Under the pieces are notes generated by a model. That model saw only the letters and a list, made by a program, of their open reading frames with translations, had not been told where the DNA came from and did no database searches. This document shows, in pieces, positions 1-5,918 of a DNA stretch of 8,015 bases. The stretch spans positions 1-8,015 of the forward strand of contig JAJRTK010000033.1 in NCBI GenBank assembly GCA_024278345.1. Reading direction: 5' to 3'. The number at the start of each line of letters is the position of its first letter. Position 1 is the stretch's first letter. The DNA is from a bacterium (GTDB lineage Bacteria; CSSED10-310; JAJRTK01). Both the position numbers and the translations under genes were made by a program.

Positions 1-136
1 GTAGACTCCGGGACCGGTCATCGGTGGTGTGCGACGCCGATGACCGGTGTCCATCGAGCCGGAGCGTAGCGGAGACAATGGCCACAGGCCATAACGGAGA
101 GTCGGCGGCGCCCACCGATGACTGAAGTCCATCAGT
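1..136. repeat. Palindrome-rich intergenic tail downstream of the M14 gene
   Basis: No gene is visible here. The stretch holds a perfect 12-bp inverted repeat (arms 13-24 and 37-48, ACCGGTCATCGG / CCGATGACCGGT, 12-nt spacer) and a 6-bp hairpin ATGGCC-ACA-GGCCAT at 78-92. It also holds an imperfect 19-bp direct repeat (37-55 and 115-133, 16 of 19 identical, both beginning CCGATGAC and ending GTCCATC). The second copy lies only a few bases past the stop codon of the M14 gene. None of the hairpins is followed by a T-run on the minus strand, so an intrinsic terminator is not supported. A small REP-like repeat or a protein-binding region is possible. The left boundary is cut by the window edge. 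Confidence 0.5.
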
Positions 137-1900
137 TCAATGCGTTTTAGGGTCAAGTTGGCGCTTGTGGGCGGATCGCCGCCGGCCTGCGAGGAAGAGG
201 GCCAAGATCCAGAACCCCAAAAACCACGCTTCGCCCCCGGGGTTCGCCATAGCGGGCAATTTAGCCGGCGTCAGCGTGGGAGTCGGAGTGGAGCACGTGC
301 CAGCGGGACTCCCTGTCGCCGTCGGAGTGAAGGTCGCACCAGGCCACAGGGTAGGACTGGGCGTAGGGGTTGCCTCGACGCTGCAAACCTCAATCACCAA
401 GGGCTCGGCACTCCAATAAAGGTGCCCGGAGACACTATTGTGCTCGTTGGGATCCACGGTGGTTTGGAAAAAGAAGCCTTCTTCGGTCCGCGACCGCACT
501 AGCCAGGATTGGGGCGGGCGGGCCGGAGAGGGGTTTTGTTGCTGCAAGAGCCCGCTATCGACTTTAGCTACGGGAGCCACGTGATAGAAACCCGCCGTCT
601 GGGGCAGCGGCAGTTGGGCGGAAAAGGTCTCTATGGCGCCGCCAGCCGGATCGAAACAGGGGGAGACCGTGTTGATGGGAGCGGGGTCTGTTTGCTGGAG
701 ATAGTTTGTCGCCGGATCGGGATCGGTCCCCAAACGAACGCGGGTTTCGTCGATCTCGAAACATCCGCGCACCTGCCACTGGACAGTAAGGATCGTTCCT
801 GGAGATGCCTGGATCGGCAGGCTGTCCCGGTTGGTCCAAAGGACGTAGGGTTCCACACTGTCGATGGCCGCTAATCCGAAGCGGACGCTTTTGGGTACGT
901 ACCCATCTTCGGCACCGTTCGGCGTCAGCAGATCGGCATCTCCCCCAAGAGTGCTTTCCGGCGGTCGCTTGGCATTGGAAATCTCTACAGTATAACCCAG
1001 GGCCCGCCACCCCTCGACCGGGTAGGCCGGATCGGCATTGGCCGCGTCCCAGCTCGCTGCGTAGGAAGTATCGTCCAGCGGCCCGTACACCGAGCCCAAA
1101 AGGTCAGTGGCCGTTCCCACGGGAAAGATCCCGGCGTAGGCTCCGCCGTAACTGGTCATCCTTTCCCCCAAGAGCTGCATTGCCCGGGCATCGGGGGATT
1201 CAGTGTTCAATTCGTGGAGCGGGGAACCCCACTGGTAAAGGATCATCTGGATTCCACCGTGATAGTCAAGCATGACGCGAAACAGATGGCGACGCGCCAG
1301 CTCATGGAGCGTTTTTGCACCGGTGGTGGAAAGAGTCTGTTCATCCGAACAAGCGAAGGAACAGCGATCATAGGTGTGATCGCGGTTCATGTCCTCGGCG
1401 CCCTCCAAGCCGACGCTGTACCGGATCGCCTTCCGAAAGCCATACGGATTTGCCAAGGGAACGAGGTAGATCTCTCGGCCATCCACCAGCTCCGTGAGCC
1501 ACGGGTCCTGCCCGTAACTCTCGAGAAGCAGTCGTGCCAGAGCCAGAGAGGCTTCCATGCCAACCACCTCGTTCCCATGCTGAGAGCCCACAAGGAGCAG
1601 CTCCGGCTTGTTCAGTCCAAGCCCCTCGTTGGTAATTCTCAGGATATAGTGTCGGAGCTCTTTAGCGCCATCCATGTCCGCCGCCAACCCGAAACCGCCC
1701 TGTTCCACGGGGTCCTGGGCCGTCACAAGCTGGGTCAGGCCCGGGTAAGTTGCTGCCAGAGCCTCGAGATCCGCGACCATTGTGTCGTAGTCATGGTAGG
1801 TGAAGGGAGCCCCGATCCCCTGGCCAGCCCACAGAAAGAGTAGAGCCGATGCCAGGCTAAGGCCCCAAACCTCCGCCGCGAATCCGGTCCTGCTTTTCAT
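137..1900 (-). CDS. Secreted M14-family zinc carboxypeptidase with C-terminal membrane anchor
   Basis: This is a predicted extracytoplasmic metallocarboxypeptidase of 587 aa that would remove C-terminal residues from peptides or act on cell-wall peptides. Residues 1-30 form a signal peptide ending near GIGAP. The M14 zinc site is visible as H108-x-x-E111 (SQHGNE) with a third ligand H214 (DYHGG). N151-P-Y-G and N172-R173 fit the substrate-binding NPDG and NR motifs, and E306 (YTVEIS) fits the catalytic glutamate. Residues about 345-505 form a beta-rich C-terminal extension of unknown role. A Pro/Thr linker (about 510-547) follows, then a hydrophobic segment (about 559-571) and an Arg/Lys-rich tail (RRRSAHKR). 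This tripartite end resembles CTERM sorting signals, but the exact class is not recognisable to me. The start ATG overlaps the stop of the upstream gene (ATGA) and has only a weak ribosome site, so translation is probably coupled. The family is near certain; the substrate is unknown. Confidence 0.92.
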   Translation of the reverse strand: MKSRTGFAAEVWGLSLASALLFLWAGQGIGAPFTYHDYDTMVADLEALAATYPGLTQLVTAQDPVEQGGFGLAADMDGAKELRHYILRITNEGLGLNKPELLLVGSQHGNEVVGMEASLALARLLLESYGQDPWLTELVDGREIYLVPLANPYGFRKAIRYSVGLEGAEDMNRDHTYDRCSFACSDEQTLSTTGAKTLHELARRHLFRVMLDYHGGIQMILYQWGSPLHELNTESPDARAMQLLGERMTSYGGAYAGIFPVGTATDLLGSVYGPLDDTSYAASWDAANADPAYPVEGWRALGYTVEISNAKRPPESTLGGDADLLTPNGAEDGYVPKSVRFGLAAIDSVEPYVLWTNRDSLPIQASPGTILTVQWQVRGCFEIDETRVRLGTDPDPATNYLQQTDPAPINTVSPCFDPAGGAIETFSAQLPLPQTAGFYHVAPVAKVDSGLLQQQNPSPARPPQSWLVRSRTEEGFFFQTTVDPNEHNSVSGHLYWSAEPLVIEVCSVEATPTPSPTLWPGATFTPTATGSPAGTCSTPTPTLTPAKLPAMANPGGEAWFLGFWILALFLAGRRRSAHKRQLDPKTH

Positions 1901-2379
1901 TCCAACACTCGCCCGCGGATTGTGACCACGAGGGGTCCGAGTTGGTGTGTTACGGGATCGTAACTCGAATAGAAAACCAAGTAGCGGTAGACGATCTCGT
2001 ATCGCGCTGGAAGACGCGGACCGTAGGCTTCGAGAAACAGTTTGCCCGTTCCATCGTCGCGGCCCACGACTTGGGCATTGGAGATGACGGGCTCCTCTGG
2101 CGGTTTCCAGCCTTTGGTCATCTCGACGTGAAACCGGGAAAGGGTTTCATAATCGATCTTTTGGATCTCGGGCCAGTTTTGGGCAATCACCCGGGCCAGC
2201 AGCTCAAGAGCCATCCGGGCTTCCTTCTGGCTGTTCAGAGCCTGACGGCGCGCCCGCCGTTGATAGATGATCTGCGCCGGTCTTTCCATCTCTGGTACAA
2301 GTACCAATCCAGGATTGGCGGAAGCCGGAGGAAAACCCGTGGCACAAAGTGCCACGAAGATAGCCAGGTTTCTTTGCAT
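1897..2379 (-). CDS. Unrecognised small secreted protein, translationally coupled to the M14 peptidase
   Basis: This 160-aa protein is from a family I do not recognise. It starts with a signal peptide (basic QRN, then a hydrophobic stretch to about residue 20) with a plausible cleavage at ASA-NPG. The mature part has a basic helical region (about residues 35-70, rich in Arg/Gln/Ala/Leu) containing YQRRARRQAL. A mixed segment follows with WKPPEEP, and then a C-terminal beta-like region with aromatic YEIVYRYLVFYSSYD. There is no lipobox, transmembrane helix, or metal or cysteine motif in the mature protein. Its stop codon overlaps the start of the M14 carboxypeptidase by four bases (ATGA), so the two are co-translated, and an interaction with or effect on the peptidase is a reasonable inference. 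The ribosome site before the ATG is weak (GGA, 6 nt). The reading frame is credible because of the export signal and the overlap; the function is unknown. Confidence 0.8.
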   Translation of the reverse strand: MQRNLAIFVALCATGFPPASANPGLVLVPEMERPAQIIYQRRARRQALNSQKEARMALELLARVIAQNWPEIQKIDYETLSRFHVEMTKGWKPPEEPVISNAQVVGRDDGTGKLFLEAYGPRLPARYEIVYRYLVFYSSYDPVTHQLGPLVVTIRGRVLE

Positions 2380-2562
2380 CGCTTTTCCGGATGGATCGAA
2401 GAAGAAAGAAAAGGCCCGTTGAACCTTGGCGGAAGACCCCGGTAGTTTATTCAGATTTGCCTCCGAATGTCATCCATAAGGCCGCCTCCCCCGTTCGTGG
2501 TGAGAGGGGGTGGTTTGATTCGTCTCCATGAGCGTTACGTGGATACCCTGTTTGTTCGGTCG
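2380..2562. other. Intergenic region between the CBS protein and the M14 operon
   Basis: This 183-bp spacer must hold the 3' end of the CBS transcript and probably the promoter of the two-gene M14 unit. A GC-only hairpin can form at 2485-2513 (CCxCCCCC paired with GGGGGxGG, 13-nt loop). On the minus strand it is not followed by a T-run, so it is a poor intrinsic terminator. An AT-richer stretch around 2445-2460 (minus strand CTGAATAAACT) could be part of a -10 element, but no convincing -35 partner is at the right distance. No short gene is evident. Confidence 0.35.
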
Positions 2563-2997
2563 TCACGGCTTATTTTTTGTCGGGTGGAGTTCCATCAACT
2601 GGACGAGGGCGCGAAGAAGATCTTGGCTGGAAAGGACGCCCACGAGGCTGCCTTGCTTGTTGAGGACCGGGAGGGCTCCAAATCCGTGCTCCAGAAAGAG
2701 TTTGGCGGCCTTGTCCACGGAATCGCTCGTTCTGACGGTCAAGAGATTCGTCGTCATGAGATCGCGGACGGAGAGGGAATCGTCAAGGGTGTAGACGTGC
2801 TCGATGTCCACCGCTTCGTCCACCCAGTCGGGGCGGCGGAGGTCGCGATCGCTGATGATTCCCATGAGCCGGCCATCCTTGTCCACGACGGGTAGGTGGC
2901 GGATTCGGTGGCGGCGCATTTCGAAGAAGGTGTGACGGATGCCGTCCTCAGGGTGGGCCACGATTACTTTGGATGTCATGTAGGCGCTGACCTTCAT
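2563..2997 (-). CDS. Stand-alone two-CBS-domain protein
   Basis: This is a 144-aa cytoplasmic protein made entirely of a pair of CBS domains (a Bateman module), a fold that binds adenine nucleotides or related ligands and usually controls a partner. CBS1 spans roughly residues 5-55 and CBS2 roughly 77-132. Each shows the family pattern: RHLPVVDKDGRLMGIISDRDL in the first (positions 33-53) and GFGALPVLNKQGSLVGVLSSQDLL in the second (105-128). S49-x-x-D52 and S123-x-x-D126 sit at the usual nucleotide-ribose binding position. An acidic linker (WVDEAVDIEHVYTLDD) separates them. There is no signal peptide, membrane segment or fused catalytic domain. The start ATG is preceded by AAGG at 7 nt. It stands alone between two intergenic regions, so its partner is not evident. 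The domain call is firm; ligand and target are unknown. Confidence 0.93.
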   Translation of the reverse strand: MKVSAYMTSKVIVAHPEDGIRHTFFEMRRHRIRHLPVVDKDGRLMGIISDRDLRRPDWVDEAVDIEHVYTLDDSLSVRDLMTTNLLTVRTSDSVDKAAKLFLEHGFGALPVLNKQGSLVGVLSSQDLLRALVQLMELHPTKNKP

Positions 2998-3286
2998 TGG
3001 GTTCCCTTCATGGATGTGGTGGGCATGGTGGTTCGTGGAGCTCCGGGGGGGTAGGTCCGGATCTAGGTGTCGCAGTCATCGGCGTAACCAGGAGGAAGGG
3101 ATCTTCTAGCACACCAGAGTGGGAGATTCCCAATTCGGAAGGCGGCTCGGGTCGCGATTTGATGGGGGCGACAAGCGCCTGCGTGGCTTCTTTGCCTTGA
3201 AGACCGGGCGCCGGACGATAAGCAAGTAAAGAACGGCACCTACGGGGACGGTGGTCATCGATAGGCTTTGTCCAGAGGAAAATGTC
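2998..3286. other. Intergenic region upstream of the CBS gene
   Basis: This 289-bp spacer lies between the end of the sigma-factor operon and the CBS gene. It contains one copy of the octamer GTCATCGG (3075-3082) that recurs in other intergenic regions of the window. It also holds a weak 50-codon minus-strand reading frame (3258-3106), described separately. The CBS promoter should be here, but I cannot point to a convincing -35/-10 pair. No terminator hairpin with a T-run follows the DUF4252-like lipoprotein gene. Confidence 0.35.
3106..3258 (-). CDS. Possible 50-aa small membrane peptide (doubtful)
   Basis: This open frame runs from an ATG to TAG and encodes 50 residues. They begin MTTVPVGAVLYLLIVRRP, a short hydrophobic stretch followed by a very basic segment (KAKKPRRR). 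The shape could be a small one-helix membrane protein, or the decayed end of a larger membrane gene. Evidence against it: no good ribosome site (the nearest GGA is about 13 nt away), a hydrophobic run of only about 12 residues, and no recognisable family. It follows the DUF4252-like lipoprotein gene by 28 bp on the same strand, so it could ride on that transcript. It is listed as a candidate only. Confidence 0.15.
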   Translation of the reverse strand: MTTVPVGAVLYLLIVRRPVFKAKKPRRRLSPPSNRDPSRLPNWESPTLVC

Positions 3287-3838
3287 TTATTCGCGGAAAT
3301 TTTTAACTTCTTTGAGGTTTTCCGTCACCACGAGTCTGAGCAGATCGCCAAGGCGCCCGCTCACACGAGCCATGACAAGAGAATTATCGTCCAGAATCAC
3401 GAGCTGGAGGCGCCGCAGCCGGCCGGCCCGTTCCCGGTAAAGAATCCAGACGCTGGTCTCTGGTTCTCGCACGCGAATCGCGGTTTGCCATCCGTCTCGC
3501 AACATGCTCCGCAGTCGGGCCGGAGCCTTCATGGAGGAACGTCCCCCGGGCAGATTGCGGACCTCGTAGACGCCGACTTCCACGCGCCGCAGCTTCCGCA
3601 GGTAACTCCGGTAGTGGCGTAGGTCTTCGTCTTTGATCCAGCCGCTCGCCACGCGGACGAACCAGAGCGAGATGGGGCCAAGAGTGATTTCGAACTCCTT
3701 CTGGAACTTCGCGCCCTCCAACTGGCGGGCGAACTCGTAGCGCAGGGGCTCCAGGTGAGGCGCTCGAAGGCACCCCGCGAGAGAGCCGGCCACTACGAGC
3801 CCGCCGAGGAAGAGCGCAAGAAATAGCTTCCTTGCCAC
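3287..3838 (-). CDS. DUF4252-like lipoprotein, last gene of the ECF sigma operon
   Basis: This is a 183-aa predicted lipoprotein. The signal is classical: RK, a hydrophobic stretch, then a clean lipobox L20-A21-G22-C23, so the mature chain is lipid-anchored in an envelope membrane. The remainder is a single domain of alternating beta strands and basic helices. It resembles the neighbouring DUF4252-like protein in its layout: a sheet-like start (FEITLGPISLWFVRVA), a central VEVGVYEV strand, the shared DGW-x(3)-IRVRE segment at about 116-125, and a C-terminal LVILDDNSLVMARVSG strand pair. The start is GTG at 3838, supported by GAGGGAG six bases upstream; it follows the previous stop by 16 bp. 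It is probably a paralogue of that protein from an old duplication. The molecular function of the family is unknown. The family assignment is by pattern and position, less certain than for the neighbour. Confidence 0.82.
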   Translation of the reverse strand: MARKLFLALFLGGLVVAGSLAGCLRAPHLEPLRYEFARQLEGAKFQKEFEITLGPISLWFVRVASGWIKDEDLRHYRSYLRKLRRVEVGVYEVRNLPGGRSSMKAPARLRSMLRDGWQTAIRVREPETSVWILYRERAGRLRRLQLVILDDNSLVMARVSGRLGDLLRLVVTENLKEVKNFRE

Positions 3839-3844
3839 GTCGTT

Positions 3845-3851
3845 CTCCCTC
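3845..3851 (-). promoter_or_regulatory. Ribosome binding site fixing the GTG start of the lipoprotein gene
   Basis: The minus strand reads GAGGGAG, ending 6 nt before the GTG at 3838-3836. No ATG in this frame lies near it, so this site supports the GTG start and keeps the lipobox at the proper distance from the N-terminus. Confidence 0.7.
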
Positions 3852-3854
3852 TTC

Positions 3855-4463
3855 TCAGTTTTCCGTCGTCTCTTCCACTTGCTGCTCGGCCTTTGCCTCC
3901 TTGGTGGGCTTATGCCGGAGGCGCAATTTCTTCAGTGGCTTGAGGCCCAATTCCTGCCCCAGTTTTCCGATCTGCTCGGGATCCATGTCGCCCACGACAT
4001 TGACGAAGACGGCGTCGCCTTCTTTTTCCATGGCCATGACGAGCAGTCCCTGCACGCGGCCATCGCCGGTCTTGAGATAGGCTAGCACATTGGCATCTTC
4101 GTCATCTCTGACCCTCAAGACCCGTTCCCATCCGTCGCCATCGAGGTGTTCCGCCAGACTCGACGATTGGGCAAGAAAATCGGCGGCGCTCTTCTGGTCG
4201 CCCTTGTCGAAGATGCGGACTTCTATCGCCTTGATCTTCACGAGCATGTCGCTCAGCTCGGGATTGTCTTCCCGAGTGGCCCCCACCAGGACGGAAAGAA
4301 GGGCACCTTTGAGGGAGACTTCGACTTTGGGCTCCCGGCCCTCAAAAAGCTTGAGGGAATCGAGGTTCACGAATCCAGGTTCACTGTTGAGGTCTTCGGC
4401 GGCAGCCAGGCTTCCCATGAGAAGAAGGGCACAAGCTGCCAGGGAGAAATAGGATCGTCTCAT
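3855..4463 (-). CDS. Secreted DUF4252-like protein of the ECF sigma operon
   Basis: This is a 202-aa exported protein. Residues 1-22 are a signal peptide (RRS, hydrophobic stretch, cleavage near LAAAED). The body matches the DUF4252 pattern as I know it: a VEVSLKGALLSVLV start, a central KIKAIEVRIFD strand, the GDGWERVLRVRDDEDANVLAYLK core (109-131), a strand pair LLVMAMEKEGDAVFVNVVGDMDPEQIGKL, and then a charged tail rich in K, E and Q. The family is of unknown function and is often found beside ECF sigma factors. The frame is open back to 4670, but that upstream part overlaps the anti-sigma gene and has no signal-like start. AAAGGAG 6 nt before the ATG at 4463 (3 nt before the adjacent ATG at 4466) fixes the start. 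There are 44 bp between it and the anti-sigma gene and 16 bp to the next gene, so it is in the operon. A role in envelope sensing or response is inferred from context only. Confidence 0.88.
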   Translation of the reverse strand: MRRSYFSLAACALLLMGSLAAAEDLNSEPGFVNLDSLKLFEGREPKVEVSLKGALLSVLVGATREDNPELSDMLVKIKAIEVRIFDKGDQKSAADFLAQSSSLAEHLDGDGWERVLRVRDDEDANVLAYLKTGDGRVQGLLVMAMEKEGDAVFVNVVGDMDPEQIGKLGQELGLKPLKKLRLRHKPTKEAKAEQQVEETTEN

Positions 4464-4469
4464 CATCGG

Positions 4470-4476
4470 CTCCTTT
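4470..4476 (-). promoter_or_regulatory. Ribosome binding site deciding the start of the secreted DUF4252-like protein
   Basis: The minus strand reads AAAGGAG-CCG-ATG-ATG. Spacing is 3 nt to the first ATG (4466) and 6 nt to the second (4463), so the second is preferred. Either gives a proper signal peptide. The site rules out the longer reading frame that would overlap the anti-sigma gene. Confidence 0.75.
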
Positions 4477-4507
4477 CGGGGAGTAGGGATTCTGTAGCAA
4501 GAAGAGT

Positions 4508-5095
4508 TCAAAAGACCTCTTCCGATACCTTTTGTAAAGGTTCCAGGAGGCGTTGCCGAAGGATGACCGCGGGCTGCAACACCGGCTGTATCGCGGGACG
4601 GGCAAGCACCTCGTCCTGGAGGATGGCGCCTGTCCGATGGCCGATTTCGGTAAGATAGGCCAAAGTCCATTGGAGTTCTTCCCGGGCGCGGGCCAACTGG
4701 GCGGGAGTCACTTCGTTCTTTTGAGCAGGCCTGAGCCCCCAGGTTGCGCCTCCGACGATGGCTAGAAGAACGAGAGCGGCCGCGGCCAGTCGGGGAAGCT
4801 TACCCATCGATGCCCAAACGCCGCGGGACCGGGAGAGCCTCTTCGGTCTGCGCGTTTCGACGGAAACCAGGGGAGAAAGACCGTGAACGAGTCGTTCCGG
4901 GCACCGGAGAAGCGGCAATTCTCGAAGTGTCTCCGCCAGCCGCGCAGCCAGCTCTCTCTCCTTGGCGCAACTACCGCAAGTTCGCACGTGGCTCTCCAGG
5001 GCAGTTGATTCTTGGTTCGAGACCTCTTCGTCCAGATCGCTCTCGATGAGATCCAGCGCCCTCTGGCAATCGATGGTTTCTCTTCTCTCACTCAT
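4508..5095 (-). CDS. Membrane-anchored zf-HC2 anti-sigma factor
   Basis: This 195-aa protein is predicted to bind and hold the cognate ECF sigma factor at the inner membrane. The N-terminal cytoplasmic part is a zinc-binding anti-sigma domain: C10 in the IDCQRALDLIESDLDEE stretch, then H36-x3-C40-x2-C43 (HVRTCGSC), the classic HxxxCxxC signature. A basic linker (about 81-100) leads to one transmembrane helix (about 101-120, AAAALVLLAIVGG). The C-terminal part (about 125-195) would be periplasmic and is helical (AREELQWTLAYLTEIGHRTG), with no recognised sensor fold. Its ATG overlaps the sigma stop codon (ATGA), the usual coupling that keeps the two proteins balanced. The function is strongly supported by motif plus position; the signal it senses is unknown. 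Confidence 0.93.
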   Translation of the reverse strand: MSERRETIDCQRALDLIESDLDEEVSNQESTALESHVRTCGSCAKERELAARLAETLRELPLLRCPERLVHGLSPLVSVETRRPKRLSRSRGVWASMGKLPRLAAAALVLLAIVGGATWGLRPAQKNEVTPAQLARAREELQWTLAYLTEIGHRTGAILQDEVLARPAIQPVLQPAVILRQRLLEPLQKVSEEVF

Positions 5096-5655
5096 CTGCT
5101 CACCACCCCTTCGAGTTGCTTTATGAGCCTGCGCCGCCCCCGGTGAAGGTAAACCTTGACCCGATTGAGGGGCAGCTCCAGGGACTGGGCTATCTCTGTG
5201 TATTCGTAGCCCAGGATTTCCCGGAGGATCACGATGCTGCGGTAAGGCTCTCCGAGAGCTGCCAGACCATGTTCCACCCGCTCCCGAAACTCGTTCGCTT
5301 CGGCGAACCGATCAGGTCCTGGCGAAACGCTCCTGGCTCTGTCGGTCAACTGGCCGTCTTCGTCGGTTTGGACCACCGAACGGTAGCTGTTTCGCTTCCG
5401 TGCGGCATCGCAACAGGCGTTGCGAGTCACCCGCAGGATCCATGGCAAAGGCGAACCGCTCTTCATTCGGTGCAGGTTCTTCCAAAGCTTGACAAAGACC
5501 TCCTGCGTAACATCCGCGGCAGCCTCCGCATCGCGTAGAGAGTACCATGCGAAGCTGTAGACTCGGTCCCTGTAACGCTGCATCAGCTCTTGAAATCGGT
5601 CGGCCATCTTCGCCCATTCGTTGCGGAATCGTTCTTGGCGGCGATTCCGGGTCAT
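5092..5655 (-). CDS. ECF-family RNA polymerase sigma factor
   Basis: This is a 187-aa sigma-70 family factor of the extracytoplasmic-function group, which directs RNA polymerase to a small regulon. Region 2 spans about residues 21-88 (YRDRVYSFAWYSL, D48-VTQEVFVKLWK, PWILRVTRNACCDAARKR). Region 4 spans about 126-182 (EPYRSIVILREILGYEYTEIAQSLEL, then NRVKVYLHRGRRRL as the recognition helix). There is no region 3 and no extra C-terminal sensor domain, so control should be through the overlapping anti-sigma gene. The start at 5655 has AAGGA 7 nt upstream; an internal Met at residue 17 is possible but lacks comparable support. The stop overlaps the anti-sigma ATG. A candidate ECF promoter lies 20-50 bp upstream, suggesting autoregulation. 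Confidence 0.95.
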   Translation of the reverse strand: MTRNRRQERFRNEWAKMADRFQELMQRYRDRVYSFAWYSLRDAEAAADVTQEVFVKLWKNLHRMKSGSPLPWILRVTRNACCDAARKRNSYRSVVQTDEDGQLTDRARSVSPGPDRFAEANEFRERVEHGLAALGEPYRSIVILREILGYEYTEIAQSLELPLNRVKVYLHRGRRRLIKQLEGVVSR

Positions 5656-5674
5656 CCCGTCATCCTTCGTTATT

Positions 5675-5704
5675 GACTACGGATGAACCCCACGAAAGGT
5701 TACA
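5675..5704 (-). promoter_or_regulatory. Candidate ECF-type promoter of the sigma operon
   Basis: On the minus strand TGTAAC (5704-5699, within TGTAACCTTTCG) is followed after 17 bp by CGTAGTC (5681-5675). ECF promoters commonly have an AAC-containing -35 element and a CGT-type -10 element at this spacing. The position, 20-49 bp upstream of the sigma start, fits an autoregulated promoter. This is a pattern-based prediction. Confidence 0.5.
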
Positions 5705-5918
5705 GGCAAGGGGCGGATTGTGAGCGCGGCAAGGAGGGCGGAGTCGCCCTGGACTGCGATGGCCTTTTGCACAGCCGATGACGGCTATGCACCATCAGGT
5801 GGCCGGTACTATGACCGAGGCCGACAGCATTGCGGGGTAGGCCGTGGCAAAACTTCGGCAGGCTGTCATGGCCTCTGAAGCCGAAGAACCGCTGTTTCGT
5901 GGGGAAGCCATTTCGGAT
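5705..5918. other. Intergenic region between the M50B gene and the sigma operon
   Basis: No credible gene is seen in the spacer left of the M50B stop, upstream of the ECF promoter. Its clearest element is the hairpin at 5768-5791, listed separately. Short GGCC repeats and the octamer CCGATGAC (5775-5782) also occur. I found no match to a riboswitch or small-RNA class I can recall. Confidence 0.35.
5768..5791. repeat. Imperfect 10-bp stem hairpin between M50B and the sigma operon
   Basis: TGCA-c-AGCCG (5768-5777) pairs with CGGCT-a-TGCA (5782-5791) around a 4-nt loop ATGA; 9 of 10 positions pair. Flanking GGCC tetramers (5761-5764, 5801-5804) could lengthen the structure. On the minus strand it is followed by AAAAGGCC rather than a T-run, so an intrinsic terminator for the M50B transcript is unlikely. 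A regulator site or repeat remnant is possible. Confidence 0.5.

Noticed and set aside
1214-1843. A 209-codon plus-strand open frame opposite the M14 catalytic domain
   Set aside because: It shadows a gene whose zinc ligands and signal peptide are intact on the other strand; it has no domain, signal or ribosome site of its own.
2485-2513. Intrinsic terminator after the CBS gene
   Set aside because: The stem has only five contiguous GC pairs, a 13-nt loop, and no T-run on the minus strand.
4464-4670. N-terminal extension of the secreted DUF4252-like protein to a start at 4670
   Set aside because: It overlaps the anti-sigma gene by about 160 bp, is Arg/Pro-rich without a signal character, and a strong AAAGGAG site with a signal peptide lies at 4463.
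5705-5918. Possible structured RNA or riboswitch upstream of the sigma operon
   Set aside because: Apart from one hairpin, the conserved cores of the riboswitch and small-RNA classes I know (cobalamin, c-di-GMP, SRP, RNase P) are not visible. A covariance-model search would be decisive.
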